From the NCBI RefSeq assembly GCF_044803115.1, contig NZ_CP085224.1, positions 558,001 to 622,000 of the forward strand: a DNA stretch of 64,000 nt, in the 5' to 3' direction. The notes under the pieces were generated by a model that saw nothing but the letters and a program-made list of their open reading frames with translations, did no database searches and was not told the origin of the DNA. Position 1 is the stretch's first letter; each line of letters starts with the position of its first letter. A program made the position numbers and the translations under genes. Origin of the DNA: Caenispirillum salinarum_A (GTDB taxonomy: Bacteria; Pseudomonadota; Alphaproteobacteria; Rhodospirillales; Rhodospirillaceae). Shown one piece after another: positions 42,548 through 52,100 of this stretch.

Positions 42548-43696
42548 TCAGTAAACGGTGACGAACAGCCGCGACGCCGCCACCTGCGTGTCGCCCAGGT
42601 CGCGGAACAGCGCCTCCAGCGCCCGCGCCGCCTGGTCCTCCGGCGTCTCGGCCAGGACGGCGCCGACGGCGGGGGCGACGTCCTCCTCTGTCGCGTGGCA
42701 GCGGATTTCGCTCTGCCCCGGCGGCGGCCCGGCGTCGAGCCGCATGGAAAGGTCGGGGCCGGGGACGCGGATCGCCTCGTGCCCCTCGGTGCGGACGTGG
42801 CCCGCCGATCCGGGGAACAGGGGCAGCACGGCGCCGTCGCGGTTGAGGAAGCAGTACAGGTGGGCCGCCCTGTTGGTCTGGAGCACCAGCGAGATCGGCT
42901 CGCCGATGGCGTAGCGCGGCGTGCGGCCGCGGTCGCTGGACAGGTAGAGCGACAGGGGCGTGAAGCTGCCGCCGACAGCCTCCAGCAGCGGTGCGGTCTG
43001 CTGCACGCAGCCCACCAGCGCCCAGCGCGCCAGCAGGGCGGCGGGCGTTTCGCCGTCCAGCCGCCGCAGCCGCATGGGATGCCCGCCCGCCGCGTCCTCC
43101 CACCGGGCCTCCACCATCGAGTCGCGGCCCAGCGGCACCGCCGCCGGCCAGGGCTGCGGTCCTTGCGCCGGGGGCCAGGAGAGCGTCGCCGCGCCGCCGT
43201 TCTCGCCGGTCAACGTCAGCGTGCCCGAGCCGCCGGGAGGCGGCGCGACCCGCACCGGCGTTTCCGGCCCCAGGCACCATGTTCCGGCGCGGGCGGCGTC
43301 GATGGTCACAGGGCCGCCGTCGAGGCTTTGCAGCGTGTCCTCCGGCAGACCGCCGAGTGACCGCGTGCCGCCCAGCGCGCTCAGGTCGACGCCGCGCCAG
43401 TCGCCAATCAGGGTGAAGCCGCGCGCTTCCTGCGGCTGGTCGGGCAGGAGGCCTTCATAGGGGCCGCCGATGCGCAGAATGCGGCCCGAGGGCATGAGCA
43501 CGGTGGTCACCGTGTCTTCCGGCAGGTCCAGGCGGTCGCTGTCGGCCAGGACGCGCCCTACGGTCATGCCCGGGGCGGTGGAGGACAGCACCACGCCCTC
43601 CGCCAGGGCGGGGGACGCGCCCAAGGCGGTGGTGACGAGGCCCACGGCGGCCAACGCGCGGCCAGGGGCGGTTCTGTATCGTGCGGTGCCAGACAT
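42548..43696 (-). CDS. Exported DUF4384 domain protein
   Basis: A 382-residue protein with a signal peptide (ALAAVGLVTTALGASPALAEG). The N-terminal part resembles a FecR-type beta segment (VTTVLMPSGRILRIGGPYEG); the middle has a Cys-bearing helical region (LLARWALVGCVQQ); the C-terminal part is DUF4384 (about 260-345, with TPRYAIGEPISLVLQTNR), as in the nearby CsgG-like protein. Sharing that domain suggests joint work at the envelope. The domain role is unknown. The ribosome-binding site is weak. Confidence 0.7.
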   Translation of the reverse strand: MSGTARYRTAPGRALAAVGLVTTALGASPALAEGVVLSSTAPGMTVGRVLADSDRLDLPEDTVTTVLMPSGRILRIGGPYEGLLPDQPQEARGFTLIGDWRGVDLSALGGTRSLGGLPEDTLQSLDGGPVTIDAARAGTWCLGPETPVRVAPPPGGSGTLTLTGENGGAATLSWPPAQGPQPWPAAVPLGRDSMVEARWEDAAGGHPMRLRRLDGETPAALLARWALVGCVQQTAPLLEAVGGSFTPLSLYLSSDRGRTPRYAIGEPISLVLQTNRAAHLYCFLNRDGAVLPLFPGSAGHVRTEGHEAIRVPGPDLSMRLDAGPPPGQSEIRCHATEEDVAPAVGAVLAETPEDQAARALEALFRDLGDTQVAASRLFVTVY

Positions 43697-43877
43697 GCCG
43701 ACAAGGATAACGCCGCGGGCCGTTTTGCGCGGCGGGGCGGAAGGCGTAGCCCGGCGCGGCGTCCTTGGGGGAGTGTGGCCGCTTGAAGATGTACCGCCGC
43801 ACGCCGCCTGCCACGCCGACCGTCCCGCCGGTGCGTGCCATACTGGCTCCGTCATCACCACATGCGGAGGGACCGCC

Positions 43878-44306
43878 ATGAAGCGCGCCGCCCTGCTCGC
43901 CGCTGCCGTCCTGCTCGCCGGCGGCCTGTCAGCCCCCGTTCTCGCGCAGAACACGAAAGCGCCCGAGGGGGCGCGCCTCTACATCATCTGGCCCAATGAC
44001 GGCGCCGTCATCAACGGCGGCAAGTTCTGGCTGCGGATGGGGCTGGAGAACATGGGCGTGGTGCCCGCGACCATTCCGCAGGAGGGGGCGGGGCACCACC
44101 ATGTGCTCATCAACACCGACCTGCCGCCGGCCGACGAGCCCATCCCCAACGACCGCAACCACCTGCACTTCGGTGGCGGCCAGACCGAAGCCCGCATCGA
44201 ACTGCCGCGGGGGCGGCACACGCTCCAGCTCGTGCTGGCCGACCATGACCACTACATGTTCGACCCGCCGCTGGTGTCAGAAAAGATCACCATCATCGTG
44301 CCGTGA
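43878..44306 (+). CDS. Exported DUF4399 domain protein
   Basis: A 142-residue protein with a signal peptide ending near 23 (PVLAQN). The DUF4399 domain shows WPNDGAVINGGKFWLRMGLENMGV and AGHHHVLINTDLP, and ends with HTLQLVLADHDHYMFDPP. The clustered His residues suggest metal binding (inference). GCGGAGGGA precedes the ATG. The next gene is a tandem paralog 30 bp downstream. Confidence 0.85.
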   Translation: MKRAALLAAAVLLAGGLSAPVLAQNTKAPEGARLYIIWPNDGAVINGGKFWLRMGLENMGVVPATIPQEGAGHHHVLINTDLPPADEPIPNDRNHLHFGGGQTEARIELPRGRHTLQLVLADHDHYMFDPPLVSEKITIIVP

Positions 44307-44336
44307 GCCGGCCAACGACAGACATGGAGGATGACC

Positions 44337-44795
44337 ATGTTCCGCCATCCCGTCCCCGGCCTGGGCACGGCCCTGTTCGCGCTGAGCCTCGCCATGGCCG
44401 TGCCGGTGGCCTCGGCCCTCGCACAGGACGATGCGCCGAAGCTCACCCCGGCGCCGGAGAACGCCTACCTCTACATCGGATGGCCCAACGACGGGGAGCG
44501 GGTGCGCAGCCCGTTCAAGGTGTGGTTCGGCCTGCGCGGCATGGGGGTCGCGCCCAAGGGCGTGGCGCACGAGAACACCGGCCATCATCACCTGTTGATC
44601 AACAGCGATCTGCCGCCGGCGGGCGAACCCCTGCCGGCGGACCGCAACACCCTGCACTTCGGGGCCGGCGAGACGGAAACCCGCCTCGACCTGCCGCCAG
44701 GGCGCTACACGCTGCAACTGGTGATGGGCGACCACGACCACGTCATGCACGACCCGCCCGTGGTGTCGCGCAAGATCACCGTGACGGTGCGCTGA
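44337..44795 (+). CDS. Exported DUF4399 domain protein, tandem paralog
   Basis: A 152-residue protein with a signal peptide ending near residue 31 (SALAQDD) and a DUF4399 domain: WPNDGERVRSPFKVWFGLRGMGV, TGHHHLLINSDLP, YTLQLVMGDHDHVMHDPP. Same architecture as the gene just upstream, so the pair arose by tandem duplication. ATG 44337 is chosen since GGAGG ends six bases upstream; the ATG at 44331 directly abuts that site. Confidence 0.85.
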   Translation: MFRHPVPGLGTALFALSLAMAVPVASALAQDDAPKLTPAPENAYLYIGWPNDGERVRSPFKVWFGLRGMGVAPKGVAHENTGHHHLLINSDLPPAGEPLPADRNTLHFGAGETETRLDLPPGRYTLQLVMGDHDHVMHDPPVVSRKITVTVR

Positions 44796-44810
44796 GGCGC
44801 GGCCGCCCGC

Positions 44811-45014
44811 TCAGTGCACGCTGAGCGCGACCAGGTCCTGGGCCGCGGCCGCGATGCGGGCCGAGGCCAAGTCATCGCACCGGCCGAGTTCCCGGCCGTC
44901 CGGCGCATGAATCGCCACGGCATCGCCAAGCGGCTTGACGTAGACGACGTCGCGCTCCCACCGTGCGTCGGCCTCGAACCGGGACTGGCGGGTGAAGAGG
45001 TGCGGGATCGGCAT
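44811..45014 (-). CDS. Small cytoplasmic protein under the palindromic promoter
   Basis: A 67-residue protein without signal or TM segment, ending with an Ala-rich helix (DDLASARIAAAAQDLVAL). No family recognised. ACAGGAGGCCGCC precedes the ATG, and one of the six activator sites lies upstream, which marks it as an expressed member of the same regulon. Confidence 0.65.
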   Translation of the reverse strand: MPIPHLFTRQSRFEADARWERDVVYVKPLGDAVAIHAPDGRELGRCDDLASARIAAAAQDLVALSVH

Positions 45015-45051
45015 GGCGGCCTCCTGTCGGTGCCGGGATGGGACTGACCCG

Positions 45052-45093
45052 ATCCTGCCCCGTCCTCCCGCCGGCCGCTGTGAACCGGTTCAC
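45052..45093 (-). promoter_or_regulatory. Palindromic activator site and -10 for the gene at 45014
   Basis: Perfect palindrome GTGAACCGGTTCAC at 45080-45093, preceded by T, and CAGGAT on the minus strand (45057-45052), centres 32 bp apart. Confidence 0.7.
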
Positions 45094-45130
45094 GGCCCGG
45101 TGCCGGAGCGGCGCCGCGGCAAAGGCCGGC

Positions 45131-45856
45131 TCAGATCTTGATCAGCCCCAGGCTGGCGGCGCGGGCGACGGCGTGGCCGCGGCTGGAGGTATTGAGCTTG
45201 CACATGGCATTCTGCAGGTGGAACTTCACGGTGCGTTCCGACAGGTTGAGGATGTTGCCGATGTCCAGGCTGGTCTTGCCCTGGGCCACCCACAGCAGGC
45301 ATTCCCGCTCGCGGTCGGTCAGCCTGACGCCCGCGCCGCTCTGCCCCGTCAGCCGGCACAGGGCCTCGTGCACCCATGCGCAGGAGGCCATGAGCGCCGG
45401 CAGGTTCCGGCGCGCCTCGGCAAAGACCTTCCCGCCGTCGGCGCAGAACACCGACAGAGACGAAAGAGTTCCGCGCGCCCCATGGATGGGAATGCAGACG
45501 AAGTTGTTCATGCCAAACTCCACCGCCGCCTCCATCACCTCGCGCCGCGCCGGCGAAAGCTGGTCCACCAACACCGCCTCGGGCACCAGCGGAAGCGACG
45601 AGGCGAAGCAGTGCGCCAGCGCCGGGTCCTTGAAGACGTACCCGTTCTCGATGTAGTGGCGCTGCCAGGCTTCCGAGGTGGTGGTGACGTAGGGCGGCAG
45701 GTCCGTCTCGGGGTTTGCGGGAAATCCCGACAGCCCGATCAGGTTGAACTCGGCAAAGCCCGCCCGCCTGACGAAGCGGTCAAGAAGCGCATGGAGGCCG
45801 CCCATGCTGTCGCACGCCTGGGCCTCCTCGGCCAGACGTTCAACATCCCTTATCAT
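45131..45856 (-). CDS. LuxR-type autoinducer-binding regulator (LuxR solo)
   Basis: A 241-residue regulator. The N-terminal autoinducer-binding domain keeps the Trp, Tyr, Asp pattern (AWQRHYIENGYVFKDPALAH) and a further conserved region (GMNNFVCIPIHG). The C-terminal GerE helix-turn-helix reads LTDRERECLLWVAQGKTS then IGNILNLSERTVKFHLQNAMCKL. No luxI-type synthase was seen in the window, so it is a solo or its partner lies elsewhere. LuxR-family boxes are also palindromes, some of the GTG-N8-CAC form, so it is an alternative owner of the six sites. ATG 45856 (after AGGGGG) is preferred over 45880. Confidence 0.85.
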   Translation of the reverse strand: MIRDVERLAEEAQACDSMGGLHALLDRFVRRAGFAEFNLIGLSGFPANPETDLPPYVTTTSEAWQRHYIENGYVFKDPALAHCFASSLPLVPEAVLVDQLSPARREVMEAAVEFGMNNFVCIPIHGARGTLSSLSVFCADGGKVFAEARRNLPALMASCAWVHEALCRLTGQSGAGVRLTDRERECLLWVAQGKTSLDIGNILNLSERTVKFHLQNAMCKLNTSSRGHAVARAASLGLIKI

Positions 45857-46175
45857 GCTCTTGCGCCCCCTCGCTGACATTTCCCCCGGCGCCCCCGCGC
45901 CGTCCGCTTCCCCCCGCGGAGCATCGGCCGCATCGAGCCGCCGTGTCTTTTTTCGGCCAGTCTAGCGCATGGATGCGCCGGCGCGACCTGTCCGAAGGGA
46001 CAGTTACGCAATCTTGATCAATGTGAAATATCTCAATCTTTGGATAGTGTCCACGGTACACGGCCAGGACGCGCGCACGGAGCCCACAAGCCCGGCGCGT
46101 GCGGCGCGACATGAGGGGGTTGCGCCGACTCTGCCGGAGGTGGACGGGGACAGTGTACCTGCAGGGGGGGGCATC

Positions 46176-49100
46176 ATGGGCTTCATGGACCGCACCGGGC
46201 GCCGCGGCGCCAACCGTCATGCGCGGCTGAGCGCCAGCGCTTCGCCGCTCGCCATCGCGCTGGAGCCACGCTACATGTTCGACGCCGCCGGCGCGGCCAC
46301 GGGCGTGGACGCCCTGCGCGAGGCCACGGCCGAGGCGGTTGCCGCGGAACATGACGCCGCCCCCGGCACCGATACCTCCGACGGCGATTCGGCGCTGGCC
46401 GCCGCCGCCGCCCAGCACACCCCGCCCTCCGACGCCGCCCGGGCCACCCCGCCGGCGCCGGAGGACCAGCGGCGCGAGGTGGCGTTCATCGACACCGGCG
46501 TGCAGGACTGGCAGGTTCTGCGCGACGCCGTGCCCGAGGGCGTGGAGGTGGTGCTGATCGACGCCGGGCAGGACGGTCTGGCGCAGATGGCCGCCTGGGC
46601 CGAGGGGAGGGCGGGCTACGACGCCATCCACGTGCTGAGCCACGGCGGATCGGGCTTCATCACCGCCGGCACGACGGTTCTTGATGCCGCCGCCGTGGAG
46701 GCGCGGGCCGACGACCTGGCGGCGCTCGGCGGCGCGCTGACGGAGACCGGCGACCTGCTGCTGTACGGGTGCAACGTGGCCCAGGACAGTGCAGGTGCCG
46801 TCTTCGTGGCCGCTATGGCGACGGCGACGGGGGCCGACTTGGCTGTATCGGACGACCTCACGGCCGCACCCGAGCTTGGAGGTGATTGGCAGCTTGAAGT
46901 CTTTTCGGGCGAAATCGAAACGGCCGCATTCGGTGACGCTCTTGAGGGTGAGTATTGGCACAGTCTTGGAACCGTTACCTGGGACCCTGATTTTTGGAGC
47001 TACACGATCACCATCCAGGACGGGGAAACTATTCAGTGGATCAACCAGCTGTCCGGCCATGACGGCGCTGGAATGAACAACTCTCTGGGTAACGGTGTGC
47101 CTGCTCATGGAACGTTCCAGGTTTTACACGATGGAGCGTGGGTAAACGTCAAGGAGACCACAACGGCCCTTCCGACAAATGATCCTGGTGCCGTGAACCA
47201 CGGCGATACCATAAGATACGTGCACAACGGAACATCCGGGACTTCAGATACGTTTTTCTTTGGAATATACGGATCGGGGGCCCGTGCCTTAATTACGATT
47301 GAGCCGTCAAATAATCCTCCTAGCCTAGACTTGAACGGCGCAAGCTCCGGAACGGGAAGTGGCGCGTCGTACACTGAGGGGGGCGGCGCAGTACCCATTG
47401 CCCCTTCTGGCACTATCACGGAGCCGGACGGCGATAACATCACCTCCATGTCCGTCACCCTGACCAACCGCCCTGACGGGGACTCGGTCGAGAGTCTTTC
47501 GCTGGACAGCACTGCGATGACGACAGCGACGGGTGCCAACCTTTCGGTGACCTACACAGCGTCCACCGGCCTTCTCAGCATTACCGGGGCAGCCTCTGCA
47601 GCCACGTATCAGTCGATTCTTCAAGGCGTTCACTACAACAATACTTCCGAGGCACCGGATACTACGGCCCGGTCCATCTCAGTTGTCGTCAACGATGGCA
47701 CCACGGAGAGTGCCAGTCCGACCGCTACGGTTTCCGTCGCCGCTGTCAACGACGCCCCCACCCTGAGCGCCGATGCCGCCAACCCGACGTTCACCGAGGA
47801 CACCGCGGCCGTGGCGCCCTTCAGCAGCACCACGATCTCGGCGGTGGAGAGCGGCCAGAACATTGGCGAGGTCACGTTCACCGTCTCCAACGTCACCGAC
47901 GGTACAGCGGAGACGGTGGTCATCGACGGTGTGGCCGTGAGCCTCCAGGACGGAAACGGCACCGCCGGCGCGCTGAACTACGGCGTCAGCCTCAGCGGCT
48001 CCACCGCCACCGTCACGCTGACCGCCGCGGCCTCCGCCGCCACCTGGCAGGGCTATATCGACGGCCTGAAGTACCAGAACACATCGGACACGCCGACCCA
48101 GGCCGGCCGCGTCTTCACGCTGACATCCGTCAAGGATGCCGGCGGAACGGCCAACGGCGGCCAGGATACGACGGCGGTCAACATCCAGTCGACCGTCACC
48201 GTCGCCGCCGTCAACGACGCTCCCACCCTCAGCGGCACATTCGCTTTGCCCGGCACGGACGAGGACACGATCTCCAATGCCGTGGACGTGGCGGCGATCC
48301 TGCATGGGCTGACGGCCGACGACGCCGACGGCGATATCTTGGGTATCGCCGTGACACGCGCCTATGGTGCCGGTCAGTGGCAATATTCCACCGACGGCGG
48401 CGCCAATTGGACCTCGATCGACAGCGCCGCCACCCGCGACAGCCACGCCGTACTGCTGCGGGCGACCGACCTGATCCGCTTCGCGCCCGATGGCAGGCTC
48501 GGCGGAACCGCGACGCTGACCGTGCGGGCGTGGGATGGCACCTCGGGCGCGGCGGGTAGCACTGTCGACGCGTCATCCAACGGCGGGGGCACGGCTTTCT
48601 CGGGCGAGACCGGGACCGTCGACATCCTCGTGACCAGCATAAACGACGCCCCGGTGATGAACGACGGGCCGCTGTTGACGCCGCTCATGTCCTCGGAGGA
48701 CGACACCGTGACGGCTCCCGCCGTACCGGTCGGCGAATTCCTGATGTCGGCCCGCTACGAGGACGACGAGCCGCACTTGCAAGGCATGGCGGTGACCGGC
48801 GTCACGGGGAACGGAACCTGGGAATACAGCCTCGACGGCACGACTTGGGTGGCCATCAGCGGCGTGTCCGACGGCAACGCCGTGCTGCTCAAGGAAACGG
48901 ACCAGATCCGCTACCTCGGGGATGGCGAGAACGGCGAGAGGGCGACCCTGTCCTTCCGTGGCTGGGATCAGAGCGTCACCCCCGCGGCGCCCGCGGACCC
49001 GTCGAAGGCGCCGACGGCCGACACCACCTCCCACGGCGGGACCACGCCGTTTTCCGCCGCAGTTGCGATCGTCGAGCTTGATGTCACGGATTTGAATGAC

Positions 49101-52100
49101 GCCCCGACCCTGACCGGCGGCACCACCGTGGCCCTGACCGGAATTGACGAGCACACCACTTCGGGCGGCACGCCGGTGTCCACGGTGCTGACGGACGCCG
49201 GCTACGGCGACGTCGACACCGGAGCCTCCGGCGGCATCGCCATCACCGGCGTCACGGCCAACGGCACATGGCAGTACTCGACCGACGGCAGTGCCTGGAC
49301 GGCCTTCGGCAGCGTGTCCGACAGCAGCGCCCTGTTGCTGACCGCGGCGACGCAGGTGCGCTACGTCCCCGACGGCGACAACGGCGAGACCGCGGCCTTC
49401 AGCTTCCGCGCCTGGGATGGCAGCGACGGCAGCGCCGCCTCGACCAACGGCAGCCGAAGCCTGGCCAATCCCGGCACCGGCGGCGGCACCACCGCCTTCT
49501 CCGGCGAGGTGGCCGGCGCCAGCATCACGGTGACTTCGATCAACGACGCGCCGACGCTGAGCGTCACGCCGGCCGCCATCACGATCACGGACACCGCGGC
49601 GACGGACACCTTCGCCAAGCAGTTCGGGCAGGCCACCGGCGCCGATGTCGATGCGGGCGCCAGCCTCACCTACACCATCCAGGGCGCCGCCACGAACGCG
49701 ATGGTGAATGCGGACGGCACCACCTTCAACAGGGTGGCCACCGGCGCCTTCGGCAAGTTGTGGCTCCGCGCCGAGACCGGCCGCTACTTCTATGAAGCCG
49801 ACAGCGCGGCGGTCAACGCGCTCCAGGCCGGGGAGACCAGGACCGACACCTTCACGATCGAGGTGAGCGACGGCGTGGCCTCTGAACCGACGACGCAGGC
49901 GGTGACGGTGACCATCACCGGTGCCGACGACGCGCCGAAGTTCAGCGACATCGGATATGTGGCTATCGACGATACCGCCGGGGCCGACACGTTCGCGCCC
50001 TTCACCGGAACGCTGCCGGTTTCCGATCTCGACACCGCGACCCTGACCTACGGCATCGACGGCGGCAACGCCGGTGCGTTCTCGGTGGGCGGGACCGCTT
50101 ATGACGTGTCCAGGGTCAACGCCTTCGGGACGCTGTACCTGAACAGCAGCAGCGGCGCCTATGCCTTTGTGGCCTTCGACAACGCCATCAATGCGCTCAG
50201 CAGTTGGCAGGAGGCGAGCTTCGCCGTCACCGCCACCGACGGCAATACGACCGTCAACAGCCAAGTGTACCTGGACATCACCGCCACCAACGACACGCCG
50301 GCCGTGACCACGCCGGACGCCATTGCGCTGACGGATACCGCGGCGGCCGACACCTTCGCCGTGCAGGCCGGCAGGGTGGCGGCCACCGATGCCGAGGGCA
50401 CCGCCCTGGCGTTCAATCTTACGGGCGCGGCCTCGGGCAGCTTCAGCGTCGACGGCGTGACCTACGACCGTTCCCTGGCCGGAACCTACGGCACCCTGTA
50501 CCTGCACACCACGTCCGGCGCCTATGCCTACGTGCCCGATGCGGCGGCGATCAACGGGCTGGGCAGCACCCAGACCGAAGACACCTTCGCCATCACGGCC
50601 ACCGACGGCGGAGGCGCTTCCAGCGGCACGACGCTGACCGTGGCCGTGGGCGGCGCCAACGACACGCCCGTGCTTGTCGCGCCGAACGCCATCGCCCTGA
50701 GCGACACCGCGTATCCCGACACGTTCGCCGACCAGACGGGCCAGCTCTCGGCCAGCGACCGCGACAGCGGCGCCACGCTGACCTATGGGGTCGACGAGGC
50801 AGGGACGAGCGCATCCCTCTCGGCGGGCGGCGTCACCTACGACTGGTCCGTGGCGGGAACCTACGGCACGCTGTACATCGAGCGGGCGACCGGCAAGTAC
50901 CTGTACCGGCCGGATGCCGCGGCGATCAACGGGCTTGCCGCCGACACCACCGAACGTTTCACCGTCACGGCAAGCGACGACGGCGGGGCACGGGCGTCGC
51001 AGACGCTGACCATCGGGCTGACCGGCGTCAACGACCGTCCCGTGACCGACCTCAACGGCTCCGATGGCGGCGACTATGGCTCTGCCGTATACGCGGCCGG
51101 CACCGCGCCGGCCCTGATTGCCCCCGCGGCGACCCTGACCGATGCCGAAAACGGCGGCCAGATCGACCGGCTGACCGTCAGCCATAACAGCGTCTTTGAT
51201 TCGGGAAAGGAGATCCTGGGCCTTACCGCGGCGGCGCAGGCCCTGGCCGACGAGCGAAACCTGACGGTCACCTTCCAGGAAGGTATGGGTGAGGCGACAT
51301 TGACGGTCGCCGGCATCGCGTCGGCGGCGGACTACCAGGCCATCCTGCGGGGCATCACCTACGTCAACACGGGGGATCCGAGCGCGTGGGAGGTCAGCGT
51401 TGGCACGCGCAACGTGGATGTCGTGGCCCGCGACACCGGCGGAAGTGTCTCGCTGTCAAACAACATCACGCTGACCGTGGTCACGGCGCCCATCGTCGAC
51501 ATGAACGGCGGCGCCGCGGGCCTGGACGGCAATTCCACCTACGCCGAGGGCACGAACGAGGCGCAGGGCGGCTGGACCTCTGTGGTCGCCGACGGGACGC
51601 TGACCGAACCCGACGGGAACAACGTCAAGGGGATGGTCATAGACCTGACCAATGCGCAGGACGGCATGGCCGAAGCGATCCGGTTGAGCGGCGGTGCGGG
51701 GCTGCGCGGTGCCGTCACGGTCACCTACAACGACGCCACGACGCCGACGCGGATCACCCTCTCGGGCACCGACACGGCGGCCGTCTATCAGGATCTGCTG
51801 CGGGAACTGCAGTACCGCAACACCTCGGAGGCGCCCGCCACCACGGCGCGCACCATAACCGCCTACGCCACCGACGAATGGGGCTACACCGGCGCGACAC
51901 AGACGCTGACCGTCGCCGTCCAGTCGGTGAACGACGCGCCTGATGCCATCAACCTGACGAAGACCACCGGCTATGTCGAAGACCCCGGCAGCGCCGTCAC
52001 GGTGTTCGGCACGGCGGTGGACATCAGCGACGTGGACAGCGACACCCTGACCGCTTCCGTCACGCTGTCCGACGCCTTGGCCGGCAGCCTGTCGAGCAGC

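Noticed and set aside
46023..46036. GTGAAATATCTCAA, similar to the six palindromes, upstream of the giant adhesin
   Set aside because: Only one half-site matches, the central ACCGGT is missing, and no good -10 lies 32 bp away. It may be fortuitous.
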